Positions 36,428-49,000 of a stretch of 64,000 bases of DNA are shown here, piece by piece. The notes beneath the pieces were generated by a model. It saw nothing but the letters and a program-made list of their open reading frames with translations. It did no database searches and was not told the origin of the DNA. Source of the stretch: Saururus chinensis (Eukaryota; Streptophyta; Magnoliopsida; Piperales; Saururaceae); NCBI GenBank assembly GCA_035235625.1, contig CP141146.1, positions 6,442,501 to 6,506,500 on the forward strand, given 5' to 3'. A program made the translations under genes and the position numbers. Each line of letters opens with the position of its first letter. Within the stretch, counting starts at the first letter, position 1.

Positions 36428-36582
36428 TATAAATCGGTGGTTTCTCTCTCCTCTCCGTCTGACTTCGCTCTGCTCCGCTCCGCTCTGATCACCGTCGTAG
36501 TCGTCGTCTCACTTTCTCTCTCTAAAACCCAGCCGGCCTCGGAGCGCAGCGCAGAAACCATCGCCTCCTTCCTCGCGCGGCC
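36428..36582 (+). promoter_or_regulatory. TATA box and CT-rich leader of the MINDY-like gene
   Basis: TATAAAT at 36428-36434 is followed by a CT-rich leader (TTCTCTCTCCTCTCCGTCTG) up to the ATG at 36583. The spacing is reasonable for a short plant 5' UTR. The transcription start is not shown by sequence alone. Confidence 0.5.
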
Positions 36583-39500
36583 ATGGCGGCCGGAGATTCC
36601 GAGAGGGCGATAATGTCGGAGGTCGTCTACAAGGTCAAACTCGTCCTCCACTCCAGCCGCTGGAATCCGATCATCCTCAACCGTGCCGGAGAACACAGCC
36701 CGCTTATCGCTATTTGTAATCTTCCTCTCCTTCTGCCTCTCTCTCCTTACTCTTCTTTCTTTTGCCTTCGGTTTTTACGAGAACTGCAGCTGTTCAAATG
36801 CAATTTTGGATATCCAGCTTCCGCTATGCTCTGAATTTGCGTGATGGGATTTGTATTGAATTTGTTTGCCATCACTAGATTCTCCGAAACAAGACTCAAT
36901 GTTTAGTCGGTTTCTGTATATTTTTTGCAAATTTCTGGCTGGAGTCGTGAGGTCTTGCATGAAAAAATTTCTGTGTCTTCTTCTAATCATGCCGTATGTC
37001 TTCATCTTTCAAGATTCTTCACAATGAGACTCAATGATGCCTGCAATTTTCTGGCTGGAGTTGTTAGTTCTTGCATTAAATTTTGGATATCGCGCACTCT
37101 GTACTGCATAATTTTGGAGACGCAATCGTTTTCTCAATTGAAATTCTGCTTGAGATTTGAAATGATGTTGACATTCAATGATTCAGGCAATGTACTTCTG
37201 CTGCAAGACAAGGGAGAATTGTCTTTGAGCCCTTCTGAAGTGACGCAGACAGAGTTGGTTTCAGGTCTTCTGAAAAGACTAGCGGAGTTTGACGACACTA
37301 TTGTAGATGTAATAGTCACAGATACCTCTTTAGCAACTTTCGCACCAAGCTAGAGTTATATGCATTATTTCAACACTTCCCTTTTCTTTTCTCAAATTTA
37401 GGATGTAAATCAGCAGCTTAGGATGCATGACGCTTTTGACATGCTGCCTAAGTTGGCCACGGGGTTAGACATAAATCCTCGATTCCGCAGGTATACCTTC
37501 ATAGATTGGTTGATTTGAGTTCTGAAGCTTTCATGGTTAGTATCTACCACTTACCAGTCTCTTTTTAATCCGCAGAATTGATGATTTTGAAGATTTGCCG
37601 GAGCTGCAAATTTTTTGGTTTCTTGGTGTAAAGCTGTACCATGGATGGATAGTCGATCCCCAGGTATGATCATATAGCTTGAGTTTCGAGGATGTTGAAT
37701 AATTGGGTTTATTCACATGATATTTTTAATTAATGATCAATATTGGCATTTCCAATACATTCGCAAGTGAGTTTGTCTCATGCGAAATTGAGAGAATTGT
37801 TTGATTAATAGTGGGGAGGATTACCTTGTATCTATCATCTTCAGTCAAATCTATTTCTGTCCGTGAGTTTTTGGTGTGTGAATATCACTATCCTTTGCAA
37901 AGTCACCGAGAATATGCATCACAAATGTCAGGATACTAAAACTCCAAATGCAATCGGATCGAAATCCTCCCGCACTCTTCTGATGCAAAGGAAATTGCTC
38001 GAAGAATCAGTGAAGGCGGAGGGAGAAGAGCAATATATTTCTGTAGAAGATTGGGTTGCTTCCCCTTCAAGAGCCAAAGTCCTTCACGAATCTCAAGAAT
38101 CAGATAAAAAATATCAGAGAGCTAAAAGGGGCTTATCCATTATATTGTCTCTGAAATCTCCTTGGAAGAGCTCGGAAGACGAAACTGTGCTCGAGAATTT
38201 CACAGCTGAAGCTTCTCTTCCTTCATCATCTAAAAACGACTCAGACATTGAGAAAGATGTACCTTTTCAGAAGCTCATCTCTGACAATGTCATCAATCAG
38301 CATGATGGCAGAGATTTCGACCAGAGTTTCCCTTCTGGCGATTTAGTAGAGGATATGAACATAGATGATCAGACAGAAAAACAGTTTGATCTTGTTACTG
38401 ACACTCTTTTCATGAGCATAGCTGCTGAAAACAAGCACATGGCCCTCAAAATGGACAGTACTTCCATATCTGCTCATCCTGAGAGCAAGGAAGATATTCC
38501 ACATGATAACAGTGACAGCCAGGTAGCAAATCCTGCTTTTTCTTCACCTAAGGCAGATCCTTCATCATATGGACGAAGTATGCCCATGGAAAAAATTGGT
38601 GCCAATAAAACCGTAAAAGATAGGGAGCCAATATATGGAGAGGAACACGCAACTAAAGCAGCTCAAAGTTTTCAAAAGAAGAGTGAAAGCAAACTTATAA
38701 TCAGTGCAGAAGATGGTAACTTTTTTTATTGTTACGTAGTTTTATCCATAACGCAATATAGTGTTTGCTGCATTATTCTCTCAAAATTTGATCTTTCAGG
38801 AAACTCAATTCAGAAGTTTCTAAGTAACAACGTAGACCAGCTGACTACGCATGGGTATCCTTTTGGATTTTTTACTTTTCTAAATATTTGTATCAATAAT
38901 ATGTTTACAAATATTTCTATTACTTTTTAATCTCTTTCTGCCTTTGCAGATTGATATGTCTAAAGGAAGGTCTGAAAGACCGTGAGCCGTGTGTTTTCTA
39001 CCGGAAGAACCAATTCAGAACCATGTGCAAGGTTGAATAAATTCTAATTTTTTGTCTTAATTTTTCTCTCATTTTACATTTCTCGTTTTCTTCTTCTTGC
39101 CAAAAAACATTTTAAAGTATTAACGTCAGTTAACATGCTTATACTTCCATTTCACTTTTTTCCTGCTGTACCGTTGCAACGTGAGTTGAAATTTGTTGCA
39201 TTATTGTGCCACAACAATTTAAAAACCCTCTTTTGTAGCAGGTCGACGGCGATCTTTACCTTCTGTGTAGCGGGGAAGGCTACTGTGAGGAAGCGGTGTG
39301 GGAGAAATTAACCTTGGTAAAACTTTCTTCGCTTTTTAATAATTGATTAATGGGAAGCCTTTTATAAGCCTCGAACTATATCTATGCCTATATTTTTAGA
39401 TCAGAATAATGAAAGTTTTCATTTCACCTAGGTGGAAGGTGTTCCAAGATTTTATAGAGGAAACTTCACTCCAATATGGGACGAGCACTCTTACGTGAAC

Positions 39501-41729
39501 GGCATCCTTGTATGTATCCCTAAGTTCAGGCATGTTTTTGCTTGATCATCAGAGAACCAATTTTGATTTATGAGATATTAATGGTTTTTTCTTTTGGCTG
39601 CAGGAATATATGGCAAACCCCAATAACGAGATGCCAGAGTATGTTTTTTCTTTATCATTATGATTTTTTCTTGCCACGTATAATGTTGTTCATTTTTTTT
39701 TTTTAAATGTTTGTCCATTTCACGCCAAGACAATAGTTACTCCATTCACGAAGTAAAACACAGGTAGTAAGATTTGTCTTGTGGAAATCACAAAGAGATA
39801 TTCGTTTAGGGCATGTTTGATATTCACGTTAGTTTTCAAATTCACTTTCTTTTAAATTATAACACTATATAAAATATCACATCATAATAAAAATGACTTT
39901 AGTAAATGACCCTCCTTACGAGGAGGGTTGGAGATCTTTAAAGGGTTGCCAAATGTTTAATGACCTTTTATCCTTTCAGCCGCTCAAAAAATTTTCTTGT
40001 ACAACAAAAGCGAATATGCTAAATCTTTCCATGGTTAAGATATTAAAATTAGTAAGAACTCAATAGATAATTTTAGAGGTAATGTAAAGCCGGATTTAAG
40101 CTTTATAGGTACATCTAATTCAAATCTGCTAATGAAGCTTCACCAAGATCTGCTGTCCCAGTCCCAATTGACCGGGGATATGAAAGCGCACGAAGATCGC
40201 AAAAATTATACTCCAAAATCACAATCCATTGTGCCAGCGGATTTGAGTTTCATGAATACGGGATTGTTAGTGCTTCACAAGGCATTTTGGTTTCTCCTTG
40301 TGTGAGTCTCACATGTATATTAGTTAGAAGTGTGTTTCTGCTTTGTGTGCCTTCTATATTGTTTCGTACTAGACAGGGGCGGAGCTGGGAAAAAATCATT
40401 AGGGGGGCCACTTTGTTGCACCAATAAGAAAAAATTATTAGTGTTTTATCATCATAATAGAAAGTTTCATGTGTTGGGGGGGGGCAAGTATCTTCTTATA
40501 GCATATTCTCTCCATCGTATATTAATAACTACAATTGAAAAATAGTAATTTTTATTGAAAGGTGAAACTCACACCTAAGAGAAAGAAAAATAAACTTATA
40601 ATATTATTTTTCAAGTATAATATTATTTTTTAAGTACCTAACCACTTAAAATTAACTAAATGGAGCTATTAATATGGAAAAAACTTTTTGCCAAATAGAG
40701 CTATTAATTTCGAATGGATGGAGTATTTTACTATTTGTTTTATTTAAAAAGTTCTCATAACTCGAACGGACTACCCATGCACTTGAAGAAGCTCATATTC
40801 TAAAACAAGTACTCAACCAACAAAGAAAAATCACATGTACAAGAATTGTTTTGTGTGAATTTAGTAATATTATATGAAACCTTCACCGTAGAGGTATTTT
40901 TAAAGTATTTATAAAACTAGATAACATAGTTGCTACTAAGGTTGGGAATAGGTTTGGGTCGGGTCAAGTAGGCCCTGACTGCATTTAAATGGGGTTGGGT
41001 CTTATTTATTAAAACGGTTGAAAATGCAAAACTTATTCCTACTTCGGTCGGGTCAAGAATGCTAGTAACCTTACTTTTTTCCTTAAGTTTTTTCCTGTTA
41101 ACTTGGTACTTAATAACGTTTTTTTGTAAGGGCCAAACATAGAAATAAATTTAAATACATTGTAACATTATATATAGTTGTCAAACACTTTTTGCGTTAT
41201 TTGAAAAAGTGAGCATCGGATTGTATTGCAACATTATAAGGCACATGTCTAAAATCGTAACAATCCCGCAAAAGTTATTAATTGACTATCAAATGAGACA
41301 AAATTTAAGAGAAAATAGAATTAAAATTTTTTTTCTATTCTTCTCCAACTTGGACCATGACATTATTAAATAACAGGTTCAAGGTCGGGTTACACAAATA
41401 AATCCTAATCTTTCTTATTTTTTAAAATAGTAAAACTTGTAAAAATATACATTACTTTATTTTTAGTCGGGTCAACTTAGATGCAGGTTGGGGCGTAGGA
41501 TTCAAGTTGATTTTTTCAAGCCTTGGTTGCTACCCCATTGATGCCTCATATAGCGTATTTTGTCTTTGCTATTATTTATCAGCGGAGTTTGTGATGTTTT
41601 TTATAATCAATTCATTAATTACACATTGGCAGATTGAACGAATATTTCGCACGACACGTACAAATAGATGAATTGAATGACTTCAATGAGAGTGAAGATT
41701 TAGCACAAAATCTACAGAGACAGGAATAG
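36583..41729 (+). CDS. MINDY/DUF544-family protein, catalytic residues substituted
   Basis: Exons: 36583-36715, 37187-37308, 37402-37490, 37576-37663, 37932-38715, 38800-38854, 38950-39031, 39242-39316, 39432-39509, 39604-39638, 41633-41729; 1638 bp, 545 aa, all GT-AG, frame intact. Family landmarks: YKVKLVLHSSRWNPIILN, SEVTQTELVSGLLKRL, DAFDMLPKLATGLDINPRFR, IDDFEDLPELQIFWFLGVKL, YHGWIVDPQD, NAIGSKS, then after a ~220-residue Ser/Glu-rich insertion IQKFLSNNVDQLTTHGLICL, DREPCVFYRKNQFRTM and DLYLLCSGEGYCEEAVWEKL. MINDY proteins are cysteine deubiquitinases preferring K48 chains. Here the Q(5 residues)C centre, usually QNENGPCPLL, reads NRAGEHSPLI (Asn33, Ser39), and the NNHFSTM His is Gln445. 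So it is probably an inactive ubiquitin-binding relative. The tail is short with only a weak MIU-like end (AQNLQRQE). Intron 10 is ~2 kb and MITE-bearing. Confidence 0.88.
39639..41632 (+). other. MINDY-like gene intron 10, enlarged by mobile DNA
   Basis: About 2 kb, whereas the other introns of this gene are 84-470 bp. It contains a MITE copy (40504-40726), a GACAGGGGCGGAGCTGGGAA block (40374) often seen at borders of plant repeats, and a GGGTCGGGTCAA-rich stretch (40935-41520) reminiscent of hAT subterminal repeats. No coding sequence was seen. Confidence 0.7.
40504..40726. mobile_element. MITE copy B (Stowaway-like family), in an intron
   Basis: The left border TATTCTCTCCATCGTATATT and the right border TTCGAATGGATGGAGTAT are inverted repeats. 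The interior AGAAAGAAAAATAAACTTAT is shared with copy A. It lies in intron 10 of the MINDY-like gene. Confidence 0.7.
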
Positions 41730-43041
41730 GCGCAGCTATCCATTGTAATTTGCGGGGTCGATTATTAAGTAAGCCTATACTTTCATTATTCATACTTTTA
41801 TCTGCGAATGGAACACGCATTCTTGTGTTTCATTGCGGTAAAGCAAAGGCAATTTTCTCTTGTGACAATGGTTAGGGTACATTATGCTAAAAGGTGATAA
41901 TGATGCTCCTTATTTTCCTCGGGGAATTGGCATTTTAGTTTCTTTCTAATTTTAAGTCAACAAAGCACCCCATTGCTCTCGTTCTCAATTGTGTATTTTA
42001 TACCTTGAAAGATACTTAGATGCAAAGGAAAGAGAATAGTACAAGAAACTAAGTACGAAACTCTTCTAAATTTAATTTCTTTTGGTATATTAGGATTATA
42101 AAAGTTGTAATGCATGTTACCAGGCAACACGGGTCATTATTTCTGCCTAATCATTGTCTAACATCATACTCCAACTATCCTAAACTAATAATTCTATTTG
42201 ACAAAAAAATATGTTCTATGTTAATAGCTCTATTTTATTTAATTTAAATAGTTGAGCTCTTTAAAATGAATATCATAAACTTATTTTCTCCTTAAGTATG
42301 AGTTTCACAATTTAATAAAAACTACTAATTTTTTAAATATAGCTATTAATATAGGACGGAGAGAGTACAACTCAAAAAACAATTAACTCACAACTTTCAA
42401 TATGGTGCCTCCAAAGAACATGCAATTAAGTTTATATCAAATTTCCAGGTGTTTTCCATAAGGAGACATTATATACAAAATGTTTTCGTTACTTGTATTC
42501 CTTAAAAGTATGGCCTCTGGTCTGCCCTAGTCATTTAATAATGCTTTATGGCATGAATCGTCTACTATCATATTTACATAAAGGTATCATCACTTGTCGA
42601 AGAAGCAATCTGCTGTAGTGTGGTAACATGAATTATAAGTAGAAATCTGATATAATGGTTTTGCTCAAGAAGTTTTACAGCCTTGCTACTATCATATAAG
42701 TTCCTACAGCTGCATATTAGTAATGAGGTTCAGAATGCTATTGCAGGGTTCAAAAGTTGTTGACAGGAGGATAGTCTACAGCCAGGAGATCGACAGATTG
42801 TGTCACATGGCTATTACGTTAATTGTCAGTCAATCACTAAGCTTACTTGTGCCTATAATGGGAGAACAATCTTCTTTTTTTCTTTTTTTTTGCTACAAAT
42901 AGGAGAACTGGAAAGTTTTGTTGTGCATAGAGAAAACAGTTGCAGTTGTGCAAAGTCCTCGCTGCATTTGTATAAGAAACAATGACAATTTTATAAGCAA
43001 ATTTCACCTGATGATCAACTTACAAAATTTGTTAGTTTTTT
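41730..43041. other. Region between convergent MINDY-like and LPEAT2 genes
   Basis: 3' flanks of both genes. It contains MITE copy C at 42210-42368. Short open frames near 42800-43103 overlap the end of the LPEAT2 gene on the other strand and are not genes. Confidence 0.55.
42210..42368. mobile_element. MITE copy C (Stowaway-like family)
   Basis: The left end ATGTTCTATGTTAATAGCTC and the right end ATATAGGACGGAGAGAGTAC share the family blocks 'tattttatttaattta', 'ataaacttattttctcctta' and 'tatagctattaatat'. The strand relative to copy D appears the same. Confidence 0.65.
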
Positions 43042-46000
43042 TCACACCATTTCAAATGCAGCTCCTTCCAGACTCAACTCGGTACATGATAAACAAGAAT
43101 TGAACAGTGCAATCAACAAAGGGTTCTTTCTTAGGCAGGTAATGAAATCCTCCCAGCTAATGTTCCCGTCATTGTCAATGTCAAAAAGATCGAACACCTA
43201 TACAAAGCATAGAAAACCCAATAAGTAATAAATCAATACTGAACTTCTCCAAAATAAGGGAAGATATTTAGATGTGCCCACCTGCAATGAGCCCCCTATT
43301 GCAGGTGGCCGCATGGCAGTGAAAACCAGCTATAGCCGGTTACCTCCATAGGCAGACCAGCTACAGCCAATTTTTATGGCCACACACCCACCATAGGGGA
43401 CTCATTTTAGACTCATTGCATGTGGGCGCATTCAAAAAACTTCCCAAAACAAGATTTCAAAACAGTCTTTCAAACAAGATGCCCAGGTTTTATGTCTTTC
43501 TAGGTACACCTAAAAGAGTGGGTATAAATTCATTCCTATACATATCACAAAGACAATTTCTCAAATGATTCACATTTATCATTGACTTCAGAGTTAGCGC
43601 AAGGGTTCCAAGCATAATGGGGTAAACTTAGAATAAGAGTAACTCAATCTAAACAAGCGCACTCAGTTATTTCGAAGTGTTGTGTGTCTACAATTCAATT
43701 GGTTGCAAACAAGAGCAATAACTGCTAAACTGACCTTATGACGCAGGCTATGACCATTTCAAACAAATGTAAATTCAATAAATTGACACAATCTAATCTA
43801 GGGATCCATGGACACATAGCAACCCAATTTGGATCCAATGTATAAAATATGAGCCTATTCTTCCAAGTTTTGACATTGTAATCTCGGTCCAGACTACACT
43901 ATTCATCAGTAAATGAATAAGTTGGCTACGATTTCAACACAGAAAAACGTACATGCTTGGGCTTCAAACCTCAGTGATTGTTGTTCTACAATACAAAACC
44001 ATGATTACCAAATGTTGATACAATTATTGTTCGCCGTCCTCTACTGCAATTGTAAAAAATGAGTTTTGTTTTGGCTACTTACGTGTTCATGAATGCTGCC
44101 TGCTTTTGTGAAGCCAATGGCATTTAGAAGCTGCAAAGAAACAAAATTCATCATACCAACACAGGCATGCATGTGTGTTCTTGTCAATAAGCGGCCAGGC
44201 AGCAAAAGCCAGATTACCATATGTATTTTCTTTAAATCATACTTAATGGTTCTCAAATCACAAAGGATCAGGTAGGTCACCTACATAGGGAACTGAGCAT
44301 AATTAGAAATACTCTAGGTGAGTCATAGAAACATAGGGTGGTCCAATGTCTTCTATCTCGTCCTGCATACAACTAGATAACTACCAAGTTTCACCCTTCA
44401 ACCATGTGATCTCAATTCATCCATCGGTTTTATATGAGACATTTTCAAGCCAATTGCCAATGGACAAATAGAAATACTGATCTCAATAAAATCTCTGAGG
44501 CACCTTGTTTAAGCTATCCCCATTTTCAGCCCCCAGCCTATTGGCATTAAGAGTTTTGACACATGATCATAAGCAATCATCACTTTATCTATATTTAGCT
44601 TTAAATGCAACATACTATGACCAGGTGAAGTGGGAGAAGGTCATAATTACCTGCTGCTTTGTGACACAGCCTTTGCCTTCCTCATCACATCTCTCAAAGG
44701 CAGTAGCACAGGCTCGCGAAAATAATGGCTGCTTCATTACTTGAGCTGATCCAAGCAAGTACTGCAAGTTTTTAATGAAAAACAATGACAAATTCTCAGA
44801 CAGATTAACCAGAGAAAAAAAATACAATTCTCCACAGAGGAGTGCTATGGGTCCATCACCCTAGTTTTAGGTCTAACTAGACTGACGAAGAGATCGCACA
44901 CTCTATAAACCAGTCAATGAGAGAAAAGACGACTCTACTGTAAATCCAACATCGAATGCTTTGCAGGTGCAGAAAAGGTACACCATATTTTAGCACTGCA
45001 GTAGACACTGGTTCAGACAACAGAGGTCACCATGACAAGTTATATCTCTTCGTCATGGAGATGAAAAGCATCTCAAGGTTGCAAGTGGTTTACAGGGATG
45101 CAGCCTACCATTCATACTGGTTGCCTTTGTGCTGCAGATTTTAGTTTAAACTTTTTTCTCTCGTAGAGTCAGGCAAGCCAGAGTACAGAAGATAGTAAAT
45201 TAAATAAAAGTTATTGCAATTTCTAAGAGCACCAAAGACGTGACGAGACGGATTGAGAGGCATGCTTTCACTATCACTCACACGTCAGCAGAGCAAGAAA
45301 AAACATTTTGAAAACAAATAGAGAAGCGTCAAACACCAAAATGGTAGTGTTTGCAGAAAGTCTGCAAACAAACAAGGTACATCAAGTATCCACCTGTCTA
45401 AATGTAATTGATCCTTGTTTCTCCACATCAAGGAACTGAAATATCTGAAATAAGAAAAAGTAAATAGGATCTTGAGTATCACATCTCCCACAGAGAATGC
45501 ATTGAGAATAGAAATGTGTAAGAACAAAGAACGAGATGTTGTGACAAGCTTCACCGTAGAAGTAATAGATATTCAAGTAGATGCAAATCAGTCAAGCATA
45601 TACTTTAACATGTATAATAAATAAGCTGTCACTTGCAAATTCCAAATTCATAGAAATTAGCACTTTACGGAGAATAAACCACCTAATATTCTTAGCTTTT
45701 ACACAAAAAGGTTCTACCAACATACAAATGGAGTTATGGAAACATATGGAGAATTGTCCAACCTTTTCTGAAAGAGGAGCTATTTGTAACTTTAAAACTC
45801 TTGAGAAGTCAAGGAACTTGACATGTCCACTGCCCAAAAAAAGAAAACACAGAAAGAAGTGAATTATTGTTTCTTGTGCTTACTTGTAAAAAAATGGGTA
45901 AGAAATAATAAACATAAAATTCTCAAACCAAGTACAGCTATTGATCTGTCTATGTTATTGACTTAAATACGAGGTAAAATGCCCCAGAACTACGCATTAA

Positions 46001-49000
46001 TTTAGGGCTGTTGACTCTTCAATCGTAGTTTCACTATTTCCATGAACAACATCCACAACCATTAATTATATGGATGCATTCACTTCGACTTTAACTCCAA
46101 TTAGCCCTTTTGGTCTAAAAAATCTCTTTGAATGGCCTTTTCTTTTGTTCGTATGGTGGCAGTTTGGTTCTGATTGCCTTGATTGTAGAGCATGGTGGCT
46201 ACTTTAGTCGAAAATGGTCTTTCAACCAAGACCGTGGTGTTGGCTTTTGTACTCATCTTTAGAGGCTATAGAACTTTGACAAAGTTAAGCCTTTGTACCT
46301 TTTGGATTTTGAAAGTCTACATGTGCTAGATTGTAAAATCAAGTCTTAGCTGTAAAAGCAAGACTTGTTATGCAATTGCCTCAATAACCGCCTTCTTGCT
46401 GTAGGCATATATGTAGGCCTATTGGCATAATCTGAACTCCTCCAAAGAAAAACACTCAATGACTTCAGCAGTTTGATTTATACTGTCAGTTTAGTTTGCA
46501 CAACTGCCTCAATTAATAATGAGGACAAATTTAATCATGATATGTATTGACATTAATGTGGCAGCTACAACCATTTAAAATTTTTTTGTACACTGTACCA
46601 GGCATCTGGTTTCATCGCCAAAAACTGATCCAAAAATTCCAGTGCTTCCAATGTGCTTACACCAAAAGCCTGTAGTACGCAATAAAACAAATCAATTTGA
46701 CTGCACGTTAGCTTCAATTAAATGTAGAAAAAATACAAAGAAGAAATTTAAAGAGTGATATTAAAGCAGCAAGCACAAGCAAAATCCAGTTTAATTGATT
46801 TATGGAATGCTGTCTTTAAAATGCATTTAAACTTAAAAGGCAAGATTGTGTCAACCAGATGATTTAACACACAATGGAATCTGTTTGTCATTAACAATAC
46901 CATACAACTATAGAAGAAAAATATAAGCAGATTCGTCATCAAATACTCACATTCTCAGCCAAAGCCATTTCAACCATGTAAGCAGATACTGCATCCTGCA
47001 CAATTACAGCAAAAAATATACTACAGAAAGTGAGCTCCAATTAAGAAGCACAAGCACAATCATTCTTCAAAAAACCTGCTTCGAAATGGAAGTACATTAA
47101 GAAGAAACTGTAGTTCTCACCCTTTTAGATTCTGAAGCTTTTGTAAGAAGCAGTAAATCCCCATAGGAGTGAGAGGTTTGTACAACATTAAGTGCACTTG
47201 CAATATTATAGCTAGCCTGTAAGGGAACACTAAGTTACCAAATATGACCCTCTCTAGCATCACTTGTAAGCTATCACGTGTAATCTTCTAGAAGAAAAAC
47301 GTATGCACGCATGTAAAATCAAATATGTTTACCATGTACATGTATGTCACCTCCTACTGTTTTTCAAAGAGTTCACATGGTATGAGGCAGGAAGGACTAA
47401 CAGAGAATTAATTAAATTTGTGGGGCACCACATTTGAGCATTTTATATATGAGCCTTTCCATCAATGTCTTGGAATTTCAGCTGTTGAAATTTAGACCCA
47501 ACATAAAAAAATGCTATTACTTAAATTTTGGGCCCCAGAAATTGTGCCATCCACCTCACCATTTTGAGGCCCACTTTTCAAACCATGAACTGGTAGATGC
47601 AAGTTAACCTAGATACATTATCTGATATTTAGTATACCTTAATATAGGTTTTATTCCTAAATTATCCAACATGTTAAAAAATTAATGAATTCGAGATAGT
47701 AAAACTTGACATTGTTAGATAAAAAAGAATATTCAAACATTAGTCTTCTGTATTCTCTCATGTAAGGTAATCGATAAGGAAAATAAAATTGTAGTCAACA
47801 AAGCTTACATCATTTATTTTCTTAACAAATTGCAAACAATGAAATAAAAGGAAATGAAAGAATCAACCCATTAAATTAGACAATGTCTTGGCCTATACAT
47901 AGTAAGAAGTAGTCATTACTCACTCGCTCAGCGAATTGACTGGCACTTTCCTTTTTTTCCTCCAGAGGGTAAAGAACAGGAAGGTACTCAACCTTTTGAT
48001 AACAAGACATCAATGTGTCAGTCATGTACGAAGTTGGAAAAAAGGGCATAGCACATTTGACTGAAATTAGACAAACAGTTGTACCTCCATAAAATTATGA
48101 AATTGAGTGAACATTCTAAACATGAGCTTCAGTAAAGAAATATGTCCCCTGCACAAATTACCAAGAAAACATAAGCTTTATCAAAGAGATATGTTGCCTG
48201 AATGAACGACCAATAGCAAAGTGAAAATATTAATAGACTAATCATGAGCATACTGTACAACTCCTACCAAGACTGATCAAAGAACACATGGGGATAGCGA
48301 ACAATAACAGGCTGGATTGGATAACCAGGAATGAACGCCCCAAGCTGAAAAGATATCAAAACTCTCCCATTTGTCGTGGTCCCCTCAGGAAACAAAAGAA
48401 CTCGGGGAAAGCTGTCGCTTGAAGCTTTTCTCTGCATTTAGATCTTTTGAGAGGACATTTCTGTATCACATACTGCTTAAGTTGAAAATATAGGTTTTTC
48501 AATAATTAATTTGTTTTGTACCAGATATGCACCTTAAGATCTCATAGTTCATTAAACTATGGCATTTATAATTACAAGATTGTCACCCAAGGAAGAGGGA
48601 GGGTGATTTGTGCAGACTGTTTATGGAAATATTATTTCAAAAAAGAATTTGTGAAGTTGACAATTCTCCACCAGCAAACCTCTTGCAGGTAGATTAAAAA
48701 CCTCATGTTAGTGAAACCAAAATCGCACTTATGATTTCTTAAGTAACATTCATTGAAATCTGACAGTAGAAATATATGTTAATATTATAGGCGGTTCTCT
48801 TTTAAGGCCCGTAAAAATTTACCAGAAAAAATACCAAAACAAATTAAATTATATCACAAAATTTTATTTTATTTTTAGAAATTTGTCATTTCCACCTGGT
48901 TAAAAGTTAGCTATTCCCATTTGATTTAAAACAAATTTTATGATCATAATCAAGAAGAGCTTTTTCCCAATATTTTGCTGTTGGCGAAATAGATCTTGAG

